Shown: positions 1 to 13,270 of the stretch, in pieces
Layout: each line of letters opens with the position of its first letter
Position numbering within the stretch: the first letter of the stretch is position 1
DNA from: Mugil cephalus
Lineage: Eukaryota > Chordata > Actinopteri > Mugiliformes > Mugilidae
Assembly: GCF_022458985.1 (NCBI RefSeq)
Contig: NC_061771.1
Span: forward strand, 25,970,001 to 26,034,000
Reading direction: 5' to 3'
Length of the DNA: 64,000 nt
Made by a program: the position numbers and the translations under genes
The notes under the pieces: generated by a model
The model's input: the letters and a program-made list of their open reading frames with translations, nothing else
Told to the model about the DNA's origin: nothing
Databases searched by the model: none

Positions 1-385
1 AACCTAAATTATGACTTTTACATTTTTGATTTAAAAAATATTAGTTGTCTAGAAATACATTTTCTAGGAGTCAGGTTGTCGTCAGTTCAATAGTGGGTTA
101 AGAATGAGCCACTTTCTTTTAGCGTATGATATAAAGTGTATTTTTCCCTTGTGTGCAATGCTGTAGTACATTTAGATTATCTTTAAACTGCTGAGGGATA
201 GTGGCCAGTTGTCTCGCCCTATATTTGGCCATTTAATGATGGAGGAAGTGGTACAAGCCGGCTCAGTTATTGACCCGAGAAGCAACAAAGGTTTTTTAAA
301 CTGATATTCACAACATATTCCCTAGAGCCGTTCCGTATTTGGCCTGTGGATGGAACAGTTCATCTAAACATGAAAAATAAAAGAT
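1..385. other. Intergenic, nothing recognised
   Basis: AT-rich sequence with no long open frame, RNA gene or recognisable repeat. It ends where a Tc1-like relic begins. Confidence 0.5.
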
Positions 386-505
386 GGTGTTGACCTGGCC
401 TCCAAATTCCATGTCCATTCTTTGGCGAGTCACAATTGTTTTGAAGACACAAGTGAGACCTACACAATATTAGAGAGGTGGTCATAATGTTATGCCTCAT
501 CGGCC
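386..505 (+). mobile_element. Tc1-like relic (family B), 3' end
   Basis: The stretch reads as the 3' end of a Tc1-like transposon. A piece of transposase frame (ACCTGGCCTCCAAATTCC) is followed by GAGACCTACACAATATTAG and then by the terminal repeat with its TCATAATGTTATG core. The same modules recur in at least ten other places in this window, called family B here. Most of the transposase frame is missing and what remains is broken. The family assignment rests on the recurring modules and on recall of fish Tc1-like elements with this terminus. Confidence 0.75.
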
Positions 506-3500
506 GATGGTAACATGAAAACCCTTCTCTCTCCAAGCTGGTTAAAGAAAAATGACTTGATACTAAGGTCCATTTGAATATTAGATGTATTGGCTTTGCA
601 TTGTGACTGGAAGTGACCAACCACCTCTGAGGGAGCAGTCTGGGTGGGAGTTGAAGAAGTGCTCCATCGGTGTCAACTCGTCATAACGATTTGCTGGTAC
701 TGGGAGCACGGCCTCCATAAATGAGGGAGACAGAAGTCTAAATATAGGTCCGATGGAGGGGGAGCACAAACACTCCACGACAAACACAATTAAGGCTGGG
801 TCAGAGACAGACCAGGAATAGCATCTCATGCACAGGCCCTGAACAAACACACAGAAATGTGCACACAACGTGAATGAATGTTTGAAAGCTAAAAAGTCCT
901 CGGTCCCAGAAAAACCTTATGACAAAAAAAAACATTTGAATCCCATCTGAATTGTAATGTGTTAATATCTGCACCCTGCATGGTTTGGCAATATTTTTGT
1001 TGTCAAATGCCCCATGATGGTGGTGAAAAACAATAAAATACAGTTTACTGGGAAATTATATTTACAGTACGAGACTGCCCTGTCTACTTGTCATTTGCTC
1101 TGTTCATCAGCTGCATTCCCCGAGTGCCTCTCCTCTACTTGTCAGCCCCCCTGGCACTCAATTCTCCCTGCACCACTGGGCTGCACAGAGAGACTGTGTG
1201 TGTTTGTGTGTTTGTGCAGGTAGACTTTCCCTAGTAAGAATATTTAAAGCCTTTCGGGACGCTCGGCTGGATAGCGGAGACAACCCCCGTGCTGCACGAG
1301 CGAGTCGGTATCTGTATGGCGGGTGCATGTCATCCTCGTCTCCAGAGGGCAATGAGATGAGATCTACGGGTCAGGGTCAGGGGTGCTAAATTATGAGAAC
1401 ATATTGATCCAGGTAAGCCTTGCAGTGATTGAGGGTTGTTTGTGGACAGTAGCTCACCAACGCCGGGCTTGGAGTGCTGCATTGTTGACAAGATGAAAAA
1501 TCTCCCAATTTGTCTTGGAAAGTTGATGTGGGACACACTTTCCTCCCTGAGTGCAGCCACTGTTCTAGTATGTGGTTTTAGGGAACAATGTAGCTAAATA
1601 GTAGGATCTTAAAGTGCAAATCACTTAAAGTTGCTAAGTGCAATTTCCTGTGACATCAGTAAGGTTTTCAATTGTTACTCCTGATCTGACACAATCGTCT
1701 AATATTGTTCAGTGTGTGATTAGACAGAAGAATATCTGAAGTTTCTCCATAACCTAGCACAATCTTAAATGCCAATTTTAAAACTCATTAGGCTAAGCAG
1801 CAACACCATGATGTTATTCAAGTTATATTCACGCCTTTAGATGAGAGTGCTCGTGGTCCTCTTAGAAATATATCCTTAGTTAAAGTGATAGTTTTAGTAG
1901 GCTGCAGACTGTCCTGCCTTGGACAAGGCAGGGTTCCCATTGTCTGGTCAAATTTTTAACCATTTTTCTTTCTTTCTTTCTTTTTTTATTGAAGGCTTTT
2001 AAATAAATGCTCTTTAAACTCAAGTTTAGTGTAGAATGTTTCGAGCCCATAAGCTAACATATTGATGCTATATGCATTACTGCATCCTCCAAACGAAGCG
2101 CCACGTTTTGCTCTCCACTCTCTGCTACACATTCAATACTTGGAAATCAATGGCTCCACCTGGAAAAGTTAGCATTGACCATTTTCTGGACTTCTTGTTC
2201 ATCTTCAATACAAACTCCCTGCCCCGTATCTGTGGTGGAATCAGACATATCCTGAGGAATTCATTAAATACACCATTTTACCTTGAGTCTTATACTTCTT
2301 TGAGTAAAGCAGATGTCTACAACTAGATCTGATTAAATTTTGGTCGTCACTGCATAACATTTGGGTGCATGCATAACAAAATGCAGCTTGGCATCTACCC
2401 AGAAGTGAATATCAAATGCTATAGGGCCAGATCAAGGTGATATCTTCTTGCTACACAATCCATGGGCACTGAACAAATGTGCAGTGATTAAAATAGCTTG
2501 GACATTCCACAATAGCACTGGGTTTTAATCAAAGAGGGATACTTCGGACTTACGTACTTTGTAGTTCAGACTTTTCAAGTTCGACAAGATGATGCAGTAC
2601 GGTCATTCTATAATTATAACTACTATGAGCCAGTCCATACAAGTTCCCTACCAATGCATCGACTGATGATGTTTCACAAGTCCACAAGAACACAAGCACA
2701 GATGCAGGCACAGATGCTAATTTAAGGGCACTTAAACATAGTGTCTATATGTGTCCATTGATTTCTTGTCTTTGAAAATCTTTTGGATTTGTTTTATTAA
2801 TGTATCCAAAAGATGTAGAAGAGGTTGATGGGTTGGACTTCCCAAAAACAATGAATCAATCATCAATTATAAGCCTTTCACGGTTCCTGTACCACGGCTG
2901 TAACCCTTAATGATAAAAATGCTAGCAATTGTTTGTCGTATGCAGACACGGCCAACTCCTCTGCAAACTCTAAAGTTATTGCTAACACACTTGCCTGCAC
3001 GTGTTTGCAGAGATGTCAACAGGTATTCTGAAACGTAATTCCATCTTAAGAGCTGGAAATTTTCTAAATCAAATATCAACAAGTCTTGCGCTGTGTCAAC
3101 CTTTACAACAAACGTCTCACCACCTCCACCACTCCGGGAGATTTCAAAACCTTGAATAAAACGAGGTCCATTGAAGCAGTGAGTGCCCAAACTGAAGGTG
3201 CATCTGTCACAGAAACTGCTAAATTATTTAACACAGCACAGGAGTAAACAGTCTTTGTCAAAAAGGGAGCTGCAAGTCAAAGCTCGCTGAGGAGGGCAGA
3301 TGGAGATTTCACAGATACGCTAAAAACATGAATTTACATGCTCAAAAACTGAACTGAAGAATTACCGCAGCACCTCTGTTACAGGCTGGACTAAAAATTA
3401 ACATAAAGACACTCCGAAGGTTCAGTTTTTACAGCATGACTGTCCAAGGCCAGTGTGAAGATGAGACCCAACCTGAACTTAGCTGCTTTTGGCATTTACA

Positions 3501-6500
3501 TTTAGAAAAAGCCAGAGAATGTCTTAAACTTATAGTGACCTGTTAAGATATATCTAAAGATGTGTTGGATCCAAAACGGAAGAATAAGGTCTGAAGATTT
3601 CTGCACAGTTATGTATAATCTAAGACACAGCTTTAAGACACAGTGTTCAAGACAACTGTTTCCATTATTGTCCTAGATTTCTTCAGCTGAACATTTTTTC
3701 ACAGTGCCCCTGACAAACTGGAATCACTACTCTGGGTGCATCCCAGTGTGTCCTGATGCAGCTCAGGACAGTTATGACAGCCTGACACCGTTCTGAAGAG
3801 AGTAATCCTTCTCCTGAGAAATTATATCATACATTTCCATCCCACACGGCATAGCAACATAATGGTACGTTTATCCCATAGGATGTCTACCTCTTACAGG
3901 AAAAACATGCAACACGCTTGCATACTAAATATATATTAATTATGTCTCTGTAATGATGATAGCTAGTACTGCTTGAGTAGTGCAAATCATTGGGGTGGGA
4001 ATTCGCTGACAGCATTGAATTTCTAATGTTGTGTTTTCTTGTAAAGACTTATCCTAACATTTAGTGTGCTTGCATATTACTATCGATATTAGTACTAATT
4101 ACAGACTAACTTGGTCTCATTCCTCTTTCCCGACTCTTCCTGGCACATTATTATTGGTACCCAATAATGTCCTCAGCTGTAGATCAGTTTTATTTGTTGG
4201 CCCGAGGTACAAACAAAATCACTGTGCTCATAAAGACACCATCCCTTAGCTTCACTTGTGGTTAACAAGTCCACGGCAAACCATTAAATACAAGATGAGC
4301 AATTGCTTGACCCAAACATTAGAGATGAAAAACATGACAAAGAAGTGACCAGGAAAGAAAAAAAACTAGTAACAATCCCAAGGTGATCCTGTTTGCCTTT
4401 CCTCCAAGATAATATCGAGCTCTGCACTGTGGGTCACACACACACAACCCCAGAGCCAATAACTGTGATTGGACTGTGGTCGATTGGCCTGAGGCCCCCC
4501 CAAACACACACCCTCGACACCACCACTGTGGGGCCAGAGGAACGTGTCCGATCAGGTTGATTCAATGGATAAGGAGATAATAAGAGGAGGTGACCTTGAG
4601 GAAGCGTTTGTTCGGGGGAGCTCACTTTCACCCCGTCGCTCTCACAAATGCTCTCCTGTGTTTACACGGTGACATTCAAGCTCGCTGTGGTCCGTGTGAT
4701 TCTCTGTTTGTGTTTGCACTCTTTATCAAGCAGCATATGGGAGGTCTTGTTGTTCCTGCTGCAGGCCAGGACCAGCTTCAGAACGTAACATGCTGCTTTC
4801 CATAACGATGCCTCCAGAAGCTTCTATCATATTCAGCCTTACCATATTCGCCCTCCCAGAAGGTTCACTATTGTATTCCCCCAAATGAAAAACAGTCGAT
4901 TAATAAGCCGAGTGTCTTATAATGATCAGGACAGGGATGAAATCTCAGGACATAATGTACATTTCTACCACTGGAATCTAATATTCATCTAATCATGCCA
5001 TTCACAACACTTTCTCCAGATAACTCTTCTAAAATATTAACCTTTGTTGTTCTTCAATCCCCTACGGCTGTTGTTACATATGGCATGCTTACAGATATTT
5101 CACAGCACTGATAAGAAATGAAAAGTTTTATTCCATGGAAGCCCTCAAGGCTTTTATAGTGAATAAAGGTCCTGGTCACTATTAGAGGAATACAGAATAT
5201 CTTCTACATAGTTAAAGGTGCTAGCTCATAGTCAACTCCCTTAAGACTCTGAAGAAAAAAGTAAAGCCAACAAGAAAGCCACTTTTTTTTTTTAGCAGTG
5301 TGTTGCAGGGCAATAGTCCCAACACCAAATATAACAAGCAGAGACCAGCGTGATCAGTTTCGCCCTGGCAACAAAAGGTTTGTGTTTAATTAATGACTGG
5401 CACAATACTCAAGTAAGCCTTTGGGGATGTTAGCTATGAGTATTGGCCAAAACGACGTACTTGTGTTTACAGACAGACAATGAGCAACAAACAGGCTATT
5501 CTCAACACCAAACAAGCACACACCAAAGAACTGGTGAAACGGTCATAAATAGATCATCCGGCTGAAGGGGCTGGAACCCGCATTAAGCCACAGTAAAACC
5601 ACACAAGCCCCGCGAGCCGCTGGGTTCAGCTGCAGCCGTGCTGAATGTGTGCCGCTTTACATCTACGAGCCAAGTGAGTTTCCTCTTAAACCCAGGAGCT
5701 GGTGATTCCCAGAAGACATCTGGAAGGTTGTAATGATTCATTCCTTCTACACTGCAAGCGCTTTCTGACTGAGCACATACACCTCACCTGACGAAACATC
5801 CAAAAAACTTGGGGTTTCCTGCAGAACTGAAGAAACGTCTGAAAGAAACCCTACAAATCCAGTTGCCATGATTTTGGTTTTTTTTAGCTTGTTCTTTGGA
5901 TATACCCTCACCTGGATGACTAAAAACAGATTACGTTTCTTTTATTTAGCCTCCGACTAAAGTGGTTAGGTTCAAAATAAAAGAAATTTGTCGACACAAC
6001 ATAATATAATTAAATGGGACTACAAACCCCAGCAAATGAAAATGGTTCTGCATGAGCTAATGCTGAATACTATACGAGTCATAAAGCTAAGATTGAGTGT
6101 GGGACTATTTGGATGCATTTGTTTTCACTGGTGCATCTAATGAACTTGCAAGCAAGTATAAACATCTCTTGTGTATAAGATGTGAAATGAAGTTTGGATT
6201 TAATTTCGCCTGTACTACGCTACAAGTTAAATTACAAAATTGTTCCACCCTAACAAGCAATTTGTCAGGTTTGCACCACACACACATAAAAAAAAAAAAA
6301 AAAAAACTGTGCTGGTCTTAGCTCACCAGTCACATTCTTGTTCACCCCTCCCACTGCAGTATCCTTTGAGGGATCCAGGCCTTGGATTGCAACACAGATC
6401 CGTTTTAATGTCAGCGTTTGGTCTTATTTCCCACATCATAGTCCCCATTACATCTCATACATTTCAATTTCCCGTCAAAGGCCTGGGATTTGAGTTGGAG

Positions 6501-6615
6501 TGTGTTGGCAGCTGGGCCTAGTGTGGTACGCTCCCTTTCAGAATAAACACCATATGTAGTTTCAAATTGGGTATGTGGCCGATGTGACATCAATTTCTTG
6601 ACAGACACTTTCTGC
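506..6615. other. Intergenic, no gene recognised
   Basis: About 6 kb of AT-rich sequence. The open frames here (for example 2867-3190 on the minus strand and 4590-4805 on the plus strand) are short, not GC3-rich, and match no family I know. Short homopolymers occur (T tracts near 1970 and 5283). No tRNA boxes and no transposon termini with duplications were found. Confidence 0.5.
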
Positions 6616-6634
6616 AAAAAAAAAAAAAAAAAAA

Positions 6635-6708
<74 letters not shown>
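6616..6708. repeat. Poly(A) tract followed by (AT)n microsatellite
   Basis: A run of about 20 A is followed by about 74 bp of alternating A/T with three single-base interruptions. The minus-strand frame across it (repeated Ile-Tyr) is a repeat artefact. Confidence 0.95.
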
Positions 6709-6847
6709 GGCAGCGATTGAGTCACACAGCCATCACTGGCCTGGCTCTTCAGGAGACATCTTTGCTTTGGAAAGCTTTAAATCTCCAGAGACAAAGATGA
6801 AACCGCAAAACTTGCCCCTGTTTTTGAAATTGGCAGATTATGTCAGT

Positions 6848-6917
6848 ATACACCAACCAGGCATAACATTATGAACACCTGGTCACGTGGTCATAATGTT
6901 GTGGCTGGTCATCTGTA
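6848..6917. mobile_element. Palindromic Tc1 family B terminus (70-bp MITE-like)
   Basis: Two facing copies of the family B terminal repeat stand almost back to back. The left arm carries GGCATAACATTATGAACACC and the right arm carries GGTCATAATGTTGTGG, so the stretch folds into an imperfect hairpin. No transposase sequence lies between the arms. It is an extreme internal deletion, or two termini joined together. Confidence 0.75.
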
Positions 6918-8049
6918 TGTAGCAAAACTGAGAAAAATAGTTTTGAGGTGCTTTATGTATCTACAGTTCTTTATTGTAGAACAGTGAAATAAACCACAGC
7001 GTCTGTTGGTGAGGGAGATTTCTTCCCCAGGAAGAAGAAAGTGTGAAACTGGTGCCCCACTGACACAGAGGAGTTTTGGGAAGAAGATAATGGTGGCTGT
7101 ATGGTGAAAGTAGACAAGTGAGTCAACGCCACTAAATCCCTATCATGCCAAGAGAATCAAGACAAATGGGCAACATCCGTCACATAGGTGACATCTGTTA
7201 AATAAGCGCAGCAGACTGATACATTCAATCCACAAGAGGCTCCGTGGCCGGACAGTAGATATATTGACAGCCCCAAACACGTGAATCAGTGAAATAATAT
7301 ATAATTACCCAGAGACCCATTTTACTGGCATCTTCTTTAGTTCCACTAAAACAGGGTTCAGCATATTCACAATTGGCAAATACACCATTACTGGCAAACA
7401 GCTCAGCTGAGGCAGTGGAGGATTACTATGCCACTTGAACAGTGGCAAGATGAAAGCCTCAGTCCTTCTCCCACCGGTCACAAATCTCTCCGGGGGTTTG
7501 CACTGACAGCCTTGTGGTCGCACGCCTACTCTCTTCACTTGCAGGTTACAAAACCACCAACATGGAGTCTGCAACGAGATCTTGCGTGCTCAGCAAAACT
7601 CAAGCTGGGAGGTGAACGAAAATGAGAAGACTTGGCGTGGTGTCAGGGTCTTCACAGAGATGCTGCCGTCTGAATTTTTTTTTTTTTTTGCACGGGGAAA
7701 ATGAGTAATGAGCAAAGTAGGACTTCTCTTTCTGCTCATTGTAGATTGAGATCAATTGTAATCCTCTCTGGTTTTAAAAGCTACTTCCTTCTTCCACCCA
7801 GTCACTATCTGTCTATCCATCTATGCATAATCCCATCATCACTCTATCAAGCCCCTCAACTGTCATGCATAAGTGATTAGATTAATTTTAAAGATCAAAT
7901 CCTTCTATGAGACCGACATCATCAGTATTTCTATAACAGCCACGGACTTGTACATTAGTTACAGCTCAATATAGGAAAGAAAGCCTTGTAGCTGGATGAT
8001 CTCACATCTAATCTGCAGCAGTAAACCCCTTTGGTTGAAAAAAAAAAGA
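6918..8049. other. Intergenic, no gene recognised
   Basis: Mixed-composition sequence with T tracts (7675-7689) and A tracts (8037-8058). No supported gene or element. Confidence 0.45.
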
Positions 8050-9860
8050 AAAAAAAAAGCCTGAAATCAGTTGAAAGAGCGCCCCCCAATGCCCGTTTGG
8101 CGGTGTTGATTCCTTGCCTGAGCAACTATTACACAACTACTGTATAAATGTATTGCGCCGACCAGTCACTACTTTCTTGAGCATTCGCATCCTTTATTTC
8201 TCTGGAGGAGTCCGCGTGTGCAGGAAGAGTTATGACTGAGAGGGAGAGAAGCTCGCCCGGACCTGTTGACCCGGAGCCACGTAAAGAGAATATACTCATT
8301 ACCCACTGCGCGTTCGCACCGGACATCTTCATGTAATTGAGGGAGCGCTTTACTCTGATACGAATTCGCCCTTCGCCTCAATGACCGGCCCCGATTTAAA
8401 AAGCTCATTACACGTTGCGCACCACTGGCCACGAATAATCAACAATCCCAATAAAGGCACCCCCAATTAACATGTATCTGCCGCTTTCGTCTCTGCGCGC
8501 CGTCCAGATCTTGTGTCTTTCCATTTCGAAGTTGGTTTCTCGTTTTGTTGCCAAGGGGTTCTTTTCATCAGAACTGATCGCAATGGTGGTTTTAAAAAAA
8601 AAAAAAAAGTGTTTCGCTTGTGAACAATTATAGATCAAGTTTTCTGTGAGAAGACAAGAAGATTCGCCTCCGTGTTCAATATTCCCCGCACCTGATTGCA
8701 TTTATCCAATTCAACCTGAATTCAACATAATTCGAAAAACAAGAAATAAACAAAGATGGCCAAACTAAACATTGCTCTCTCTCTTACCTTTTCAGACATT
8801 AAAGAAGAGCTCCCCTCCAGTTGTTAGCAGGAGAATAAAAAGCCTGGTAATCCGTATATATTAGCTCTACTTTCCAAATTCCTCTCCCCTGCTCTCTGTA
8901 ACTCCAGAGCCTCTGCTGCGTCTCCGCCGGAGAGGTTTGATATCCGAGCGATTTCTCCCCTCAAACCCAAAGCAAATATCCGTACAGGGGCATTCCTGTG
9001 TTCAAAGCTCTCCTGTTGAACGTCTTCTTCAATCCCTTTTTTCTGCTTGCACATACATTTGTAAAATAGCAGTTCACACTGCACAAACGCACAATGAGGG
9101 GGAGAACAAATAAGCCGGTGGACTGGACACCTGCGCGCGTCAAACCCGGGCACGACGGTGCGCCTTCGGAATCCACGTGTCTTTCATGTCTTTCCTCCCG
9201 TCCGGTATTTTCTGAACTCCCGTGATCATCGACACGGAGGGACTGCCATTGACGAATTTCCAAGAATCCGCATCCAAGTTGACAGGGGGAGTAATGGCTC
9301 CATCAGCGCAGACTGACGCGCTGCGCCCCGGAGACTGGAGAGGTTATAGGCGGCTCTGGGTGGCAGGTCGACGTCGTTGCACCGGAAGATATCGGGAGCG
9401 TTCGGGGAGAGATAAATGAGAATAATCTAAGAAGACAGACAGGGGTGTCTTTTGGAAAGCTCCCGCGTCTTCCAGCGCCTTATTCTCCACTTTCAATCCA
9501 TGAATCCGCGGCCCCTGCGAGGTTCCTCAAAAATCGATCTCCTCTGACGACTTCCAGGCAAAGCAGCCACCAGTTGGCTCTAAACTACCGTCTCCCCAAA
9601 TTCCTCAGCGGAGGGGCAAATTAGGCTTAGTGACTCGAAAAACTGTGAAGCCAGGCATCTCGGAGGACGAGAGGATGCAGACTTGCACTTGCCTGTTGCG
9701 GCAGTTCGTTAGGTCCCCGGTGCATATTTCACCGCTTGAGCTTGAGCAACATCGACGGGCTCCGCGGGCGATTTCTCCTCAACGAAAGAAACATGACAGC
9801 CTCTGAGACACGGAGCGCTCTCCTGCGAGTGCTGAACGGTCGGGAGTCCGGAGAAAAAGA
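8050..9860. promoter_or_regulatory. CpG-rich block, candidate promoter
   Basis: CpG dinucleotides are clearly denser here than in the AT-rich flanks, with clusters around 8090-8160, 8200-8520, 8920-9190 and 9290-9560. In vertebrates such blocks usually mark promoters or first exons. A consensus-like splice donor on the minus strand (8787, GTAAGAG) lies inside it, which suggests transcription toward lower coordinates. The gene it would serve is not visible in the window. Composition was judged by eye, not counted. Confidence 0.4.
8788..9420 (-). other. Candidate first exon (5' UTR plus start codon), minus strand
   Basis: On the minus strand the sequence ends ATG TCT GAA AAG (8799-8788) and is followed at once by GTAAGAG, a near-perfect splice donor. 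This would give a protein beginning Met-Ser-Glu-Lys with a phase-0 first intron. An in-frame TAA lies ten codons before the ATG, so the frame does not extend upstream. A 109-codon frame (9153-8824) in the same exon would then be an upstream ORF. The Kozak context is weak (T at +4). I do not recognise the gene. The upstream limit at 9420 is arbitrary, and no downstream exon was identified between 1 and 8786. Confidence 0.3.
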
Positions 9861-10535
9861 AGAGGAATCTGGTGTAACGTCATCTATTACTTTTAGTCAA
9901 CACTGGTTTTTATTTTTTATTTTTTCCACCGAATCCAGGGGCTCCCGTATCTCCACTGAAGGATACAGGTGGGAGGCGAAAGGGCCTTTGAGGTGTTGCA
10001 ATATTTTTAGGGGAGGTGTACGAGGAGAGAGAGAGAGAAACTGGCATCTAAAAAGAGAGTGAGTGAGAGAAAGAGAGAGGGTGTGGGCAGAAGACTGAGT
10101 CTCAGACCAGCACAGTAGACAGCCACCAGCCAGTTCTTCATGTGTTGATTGGAGATTAGAGATGACCTCTCTTTGTAACCACCAAAATAAAACTAGAATA
10201 AAACCCAAACATGGGCTCATTACACATGGAAGAGACTGGCAGATGGACACAGGGGCCCCACACAAGGCCTACTGGAGGTCACGGTAATGGGCGAAACATC
10301 AAATAACTTGTCATTTCCAATGAACACATCGTTTGATTTTCCACGTCCTCTGTGAAATCTCCGGAGTGATTGTGAAGACAGTGCCTGCAAGTTCAAATCA
10401 ATTAATTTACCTTGTGACAGTAAATAAATGTCAGCCGCTGCACCGGTCTGTTACCGCTGAATTCACTTAGCCTACTGGGTGATATTGATCTTAAACAGAC
10501 ACTGGGGTCCTTGGGGCTTTGGCTTCATGGCAGAT
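9861..10535. other. Intergenic, purine-rich GA tract at 10025-10082
   Basis: Contains an imperfect (GA)n stretch just outside the CpG-rich block. No gene or transposon terminus recognised. Confidence 0.5.
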
Positions 10536-10539
10536 GAAA

Positions 10540-10831
10540 ATGAAAATCCACACAAGCGAGCGTAAAATTCAGTTTGACCCATGGTCTACACCCCAAATGA
10601 GAGTAAAAGTGCAAGGACGTTGGCTAGCATACGGCTTTAAGGTGCAAAAAGCTATTGTGTATTGTAGGCGTTCTGTTGCGTTAAGAGGAACCACGACATA
10701 TTTTAGATTTAAACGTGTAATTCAATTCAATTCTATTCAATGGTGTAGCTACGGCACAGCTGGCAGTAGCTTATTTCGACATTCGACATCTCCGCAATTT
10801 TTGAATTGATTGTTTTGGATCAATAAAGATG
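10540..10831 (+). mobile_element. LINE 3'-tail-like fragment
   Basis: The segment ends in TTTTGGATCAATAAAGATGG. This is the GGATCAATAAAG-type 3' end shared by many teleost non-LTR retrotransposons. The last 30 bases or so recur in inverse orientation at 13091-13122. No reverse transcriptase frame remains, and the 5' limit is approximate. Confidence 0.4.
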
Positions 10832-10844
10832 GAACACAAAAGCT

Positions 10845-11163
10845 CAGGAGGTAGAGCGGGTCGTCCAGTAATCGAAAGGTTGGCGGTCCACCCCATCGCT
10901 AGTCCGTCCGCTGTGTCCTTGGGCAAGACATTTAACCCCAGGTGTAGGCTCCCTGGTGTATGGTTGGTGGTGGTCGGAGAGGCTGTAAAGCGTAAATTGG
11001 CAGCCATGTTTCCGCCCCCAGGGCAGCTGAGGTAGTTTACCACCACCAGGGTGTGACTGTGTGAGTGAATGAATAAAAAGTGAATAATTGCAAGTGCTGT
11101 GAGCATCTAAAAATGGAAAAGCGCCATGTAAAACCAATGCATAATCATTATTATTATCATAAT
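10845..11163 (+). mobile_element. tRNA-derived SINE
   Basis: The head resembles Pol III boxes (GGTAGAGCGGGTCGTCC, then a degraded B box around 10877). Next comes a body containing CTTGGGCAAGACATTTAACC. The 3' end has AAAAGCGCCATGTAAAA running into an ATTATTATT tail. This is the layout of a tRNA-derived SINE common in teleosts, with an A/T-repeat tail. The same tail occurs alone at 27040-27110. Orientation is set by the tail. The element does not code for protein, so the frames across it are meaningless. Confidence 0.7.
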
Positions 11164-13087
11164 TAAAGAAAGATTGACTGAGGAGATTCAAAGGAAGAAC
11201 TTGTACTACTTGAAATTCAAAATTTAAGCGAAAATTTCAGTCGGCATTATTGAAAGTGAAGCAGGAAGTAGAAACACAAAATTATCCCGACTGACAAAAA
11301 GAACACAGCGTCAACCAGCATTTGGGTGGAGGTTTTCAGACTGATGAGAGCACAAATGTATAGGCTACGTGCTTAGGTTTAAACCGCAACTTCATTACAA
11401 CTAGCAATACTACCCTACGTCACTTGAGCACCACCATCATCACACCAACTTTACTAGCCCTTGTAGTTCTGTTGGATCTACATCTGGTTGTCTGGGCCAG
11501 GCTTACAGTAATATTTAAAGGGTAAAATATATGTTTTTTGGCATCAAGCAGAAAACAGGAAGGCCTTAGAACATTATATGGATTGTCATAATCATCCTTG
11601 ATGATTATTACAGTTTAATTAGTCTACTGGTTAAGGTACATGACAGCAAATTGTTATAGAGTGGATCACTTCTCGCTTTTGTGTTTTGGGCTGCTCACCA
11701 TCTTGCTGCTGAAGTCGTAATGAAGATGGATCGTACTATCTCCCTGGTCCATGTATCAGTCAGTGCTGCAGCACCATCAGCATCAGTGCGGTTAGTGGAG
11801 TTCTAGCAGAGAGCACTACAGGCAGTTAAAGGGAAGGTATGTCACTTTTTTTCTGGCGTAATTTGGTCCAGATTCAATAATAGCCTGTCGGCATAGTGTT
11901 ATGAAAGAACACTTGACTTCCGTGCCTCCTCCTGGCAGCGTTTAAAGGCTTTATAAAAACTGTCCTGTGACGGAAGTTTTCCACCAATTACAGGCCATTT
12001 TACAGAAGTTGTCCATAAGTCGCACATGTTCACGTCTCATTGCCAATCAATAACTACTCTGAAGTAATGTTTCAATTTGTTCACGACAGAAAGTTAAAGT
12101 ACTTTACCTGTGACTCAACCACGGTGTATAATTGAATAATTGCTTGTTCACGGGGAGGAGGAAAAAGTAGAAAAGCTTGATTGACGTTCATTTTTTTATT
12201 TGTTTCTCTTTTTATGCTCGTCTGTTCAATCTGGTTCATTGTTGCTCTTTCATCCTCCTTCTTTTGCAGTGGCAGCCAAAGTGGCCTGTAATTAAGCTAA
12301 TAAGCTAAAGAAAATGATTTCTCTCTGGTTAAAATTTGCTCTTTTTTGGGATGCCTTCGCACTGGCAGTTACTAGTGTCTGAAAATTACTGTAGTTGTAA
12401 GCTCTTTTATTTGGCAGTGCCCTGAACTCCACTTTGGGGACTTCTTAAAATGATTGTGCTGATCTGAGTGAGAAGCTAGCGGGCCACGCAAAGTTATCCA
12501 ATCCAACAATGGAAAAAGTACCGCTCTTGTTTTGTCTTGACGTATTGTCTCCTTTAGCACAAAGGCCCATAAATCTCTCCCACATCTAGTGTTGAGCCCT
12601 GTTTTTTATTTTTATTTTTTTAATATAAAGACCGATACGCCAACAGTTAATTGACCAGATGCTGAGTTTTTTGTCTTCAAAAATCAATCGTCTGTGGTTG
12701 CTGTAGCGTCTTGGCATTTCAACAAACACTGCATCTTCTCCCCTGCCTACTTGCATTTCCAAAGTGAATGCCAGGGAGTTATGAGCAAACACGGGGAGTC
12801 GAAACAAATTACGCTCCACGGCCACCTAAGCTAATGACATATCCGGGAAATGTGCCAGAGATCTGTCTCTTGTTGTATTTCCTATATGGTTTACAGAAGG
12901 TACTTTCCTGCACAAGAAAAAAATATATATATTCTTTTCATCAAGATGCAATATCAGGATGATTGCTGAACTGGATTAGAAATAAGCTTCAAGTCGAAAA
13001 CAAAGTTACAATCCTACCGTTTTTGGCTCGCCGAAATTTGCACAAGACGAGTCCTTCAAACCTCCTCGGTCGATCTTTCTTCAGTGT
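11164..13087. other. Intergenic, no gene recognised
   Basis: AT-rich sequence without a supported gene. Short frames at 12372-12560 and 12586-12825 (minus) show no family resemblance. Confidence 0.45.
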
Positions 13088-13270
13088 GGTTCATCTTTAT
13101 TGATCCAAAACAAACAATCAACTTGAAGATTACCGCAACATATAGTTACATACATGTAGAGGTGTCAGGCTACGGCTTTAGGGTCTGCGTAGGGTCTGCG
13201 CTGTTGCCATTGACGCAGAAGCATAAACCGCCCATAAAGACGGACCGTGAAGATTTATTTGTTTGTGCAC
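13088..13270 (-). mobile_element. LINE 3'-tail-like fragment, inverse of 10540-10831
   Basis: Begins CATCTTTATTGATCCAAAAC, the reverse complement of the end of the 10.8-kb fragment apart from a 4-base length difference. It is therefore the same kind of 3' tail in the opposite orientation. The inner limit is approximate. Confidence 0.4.
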
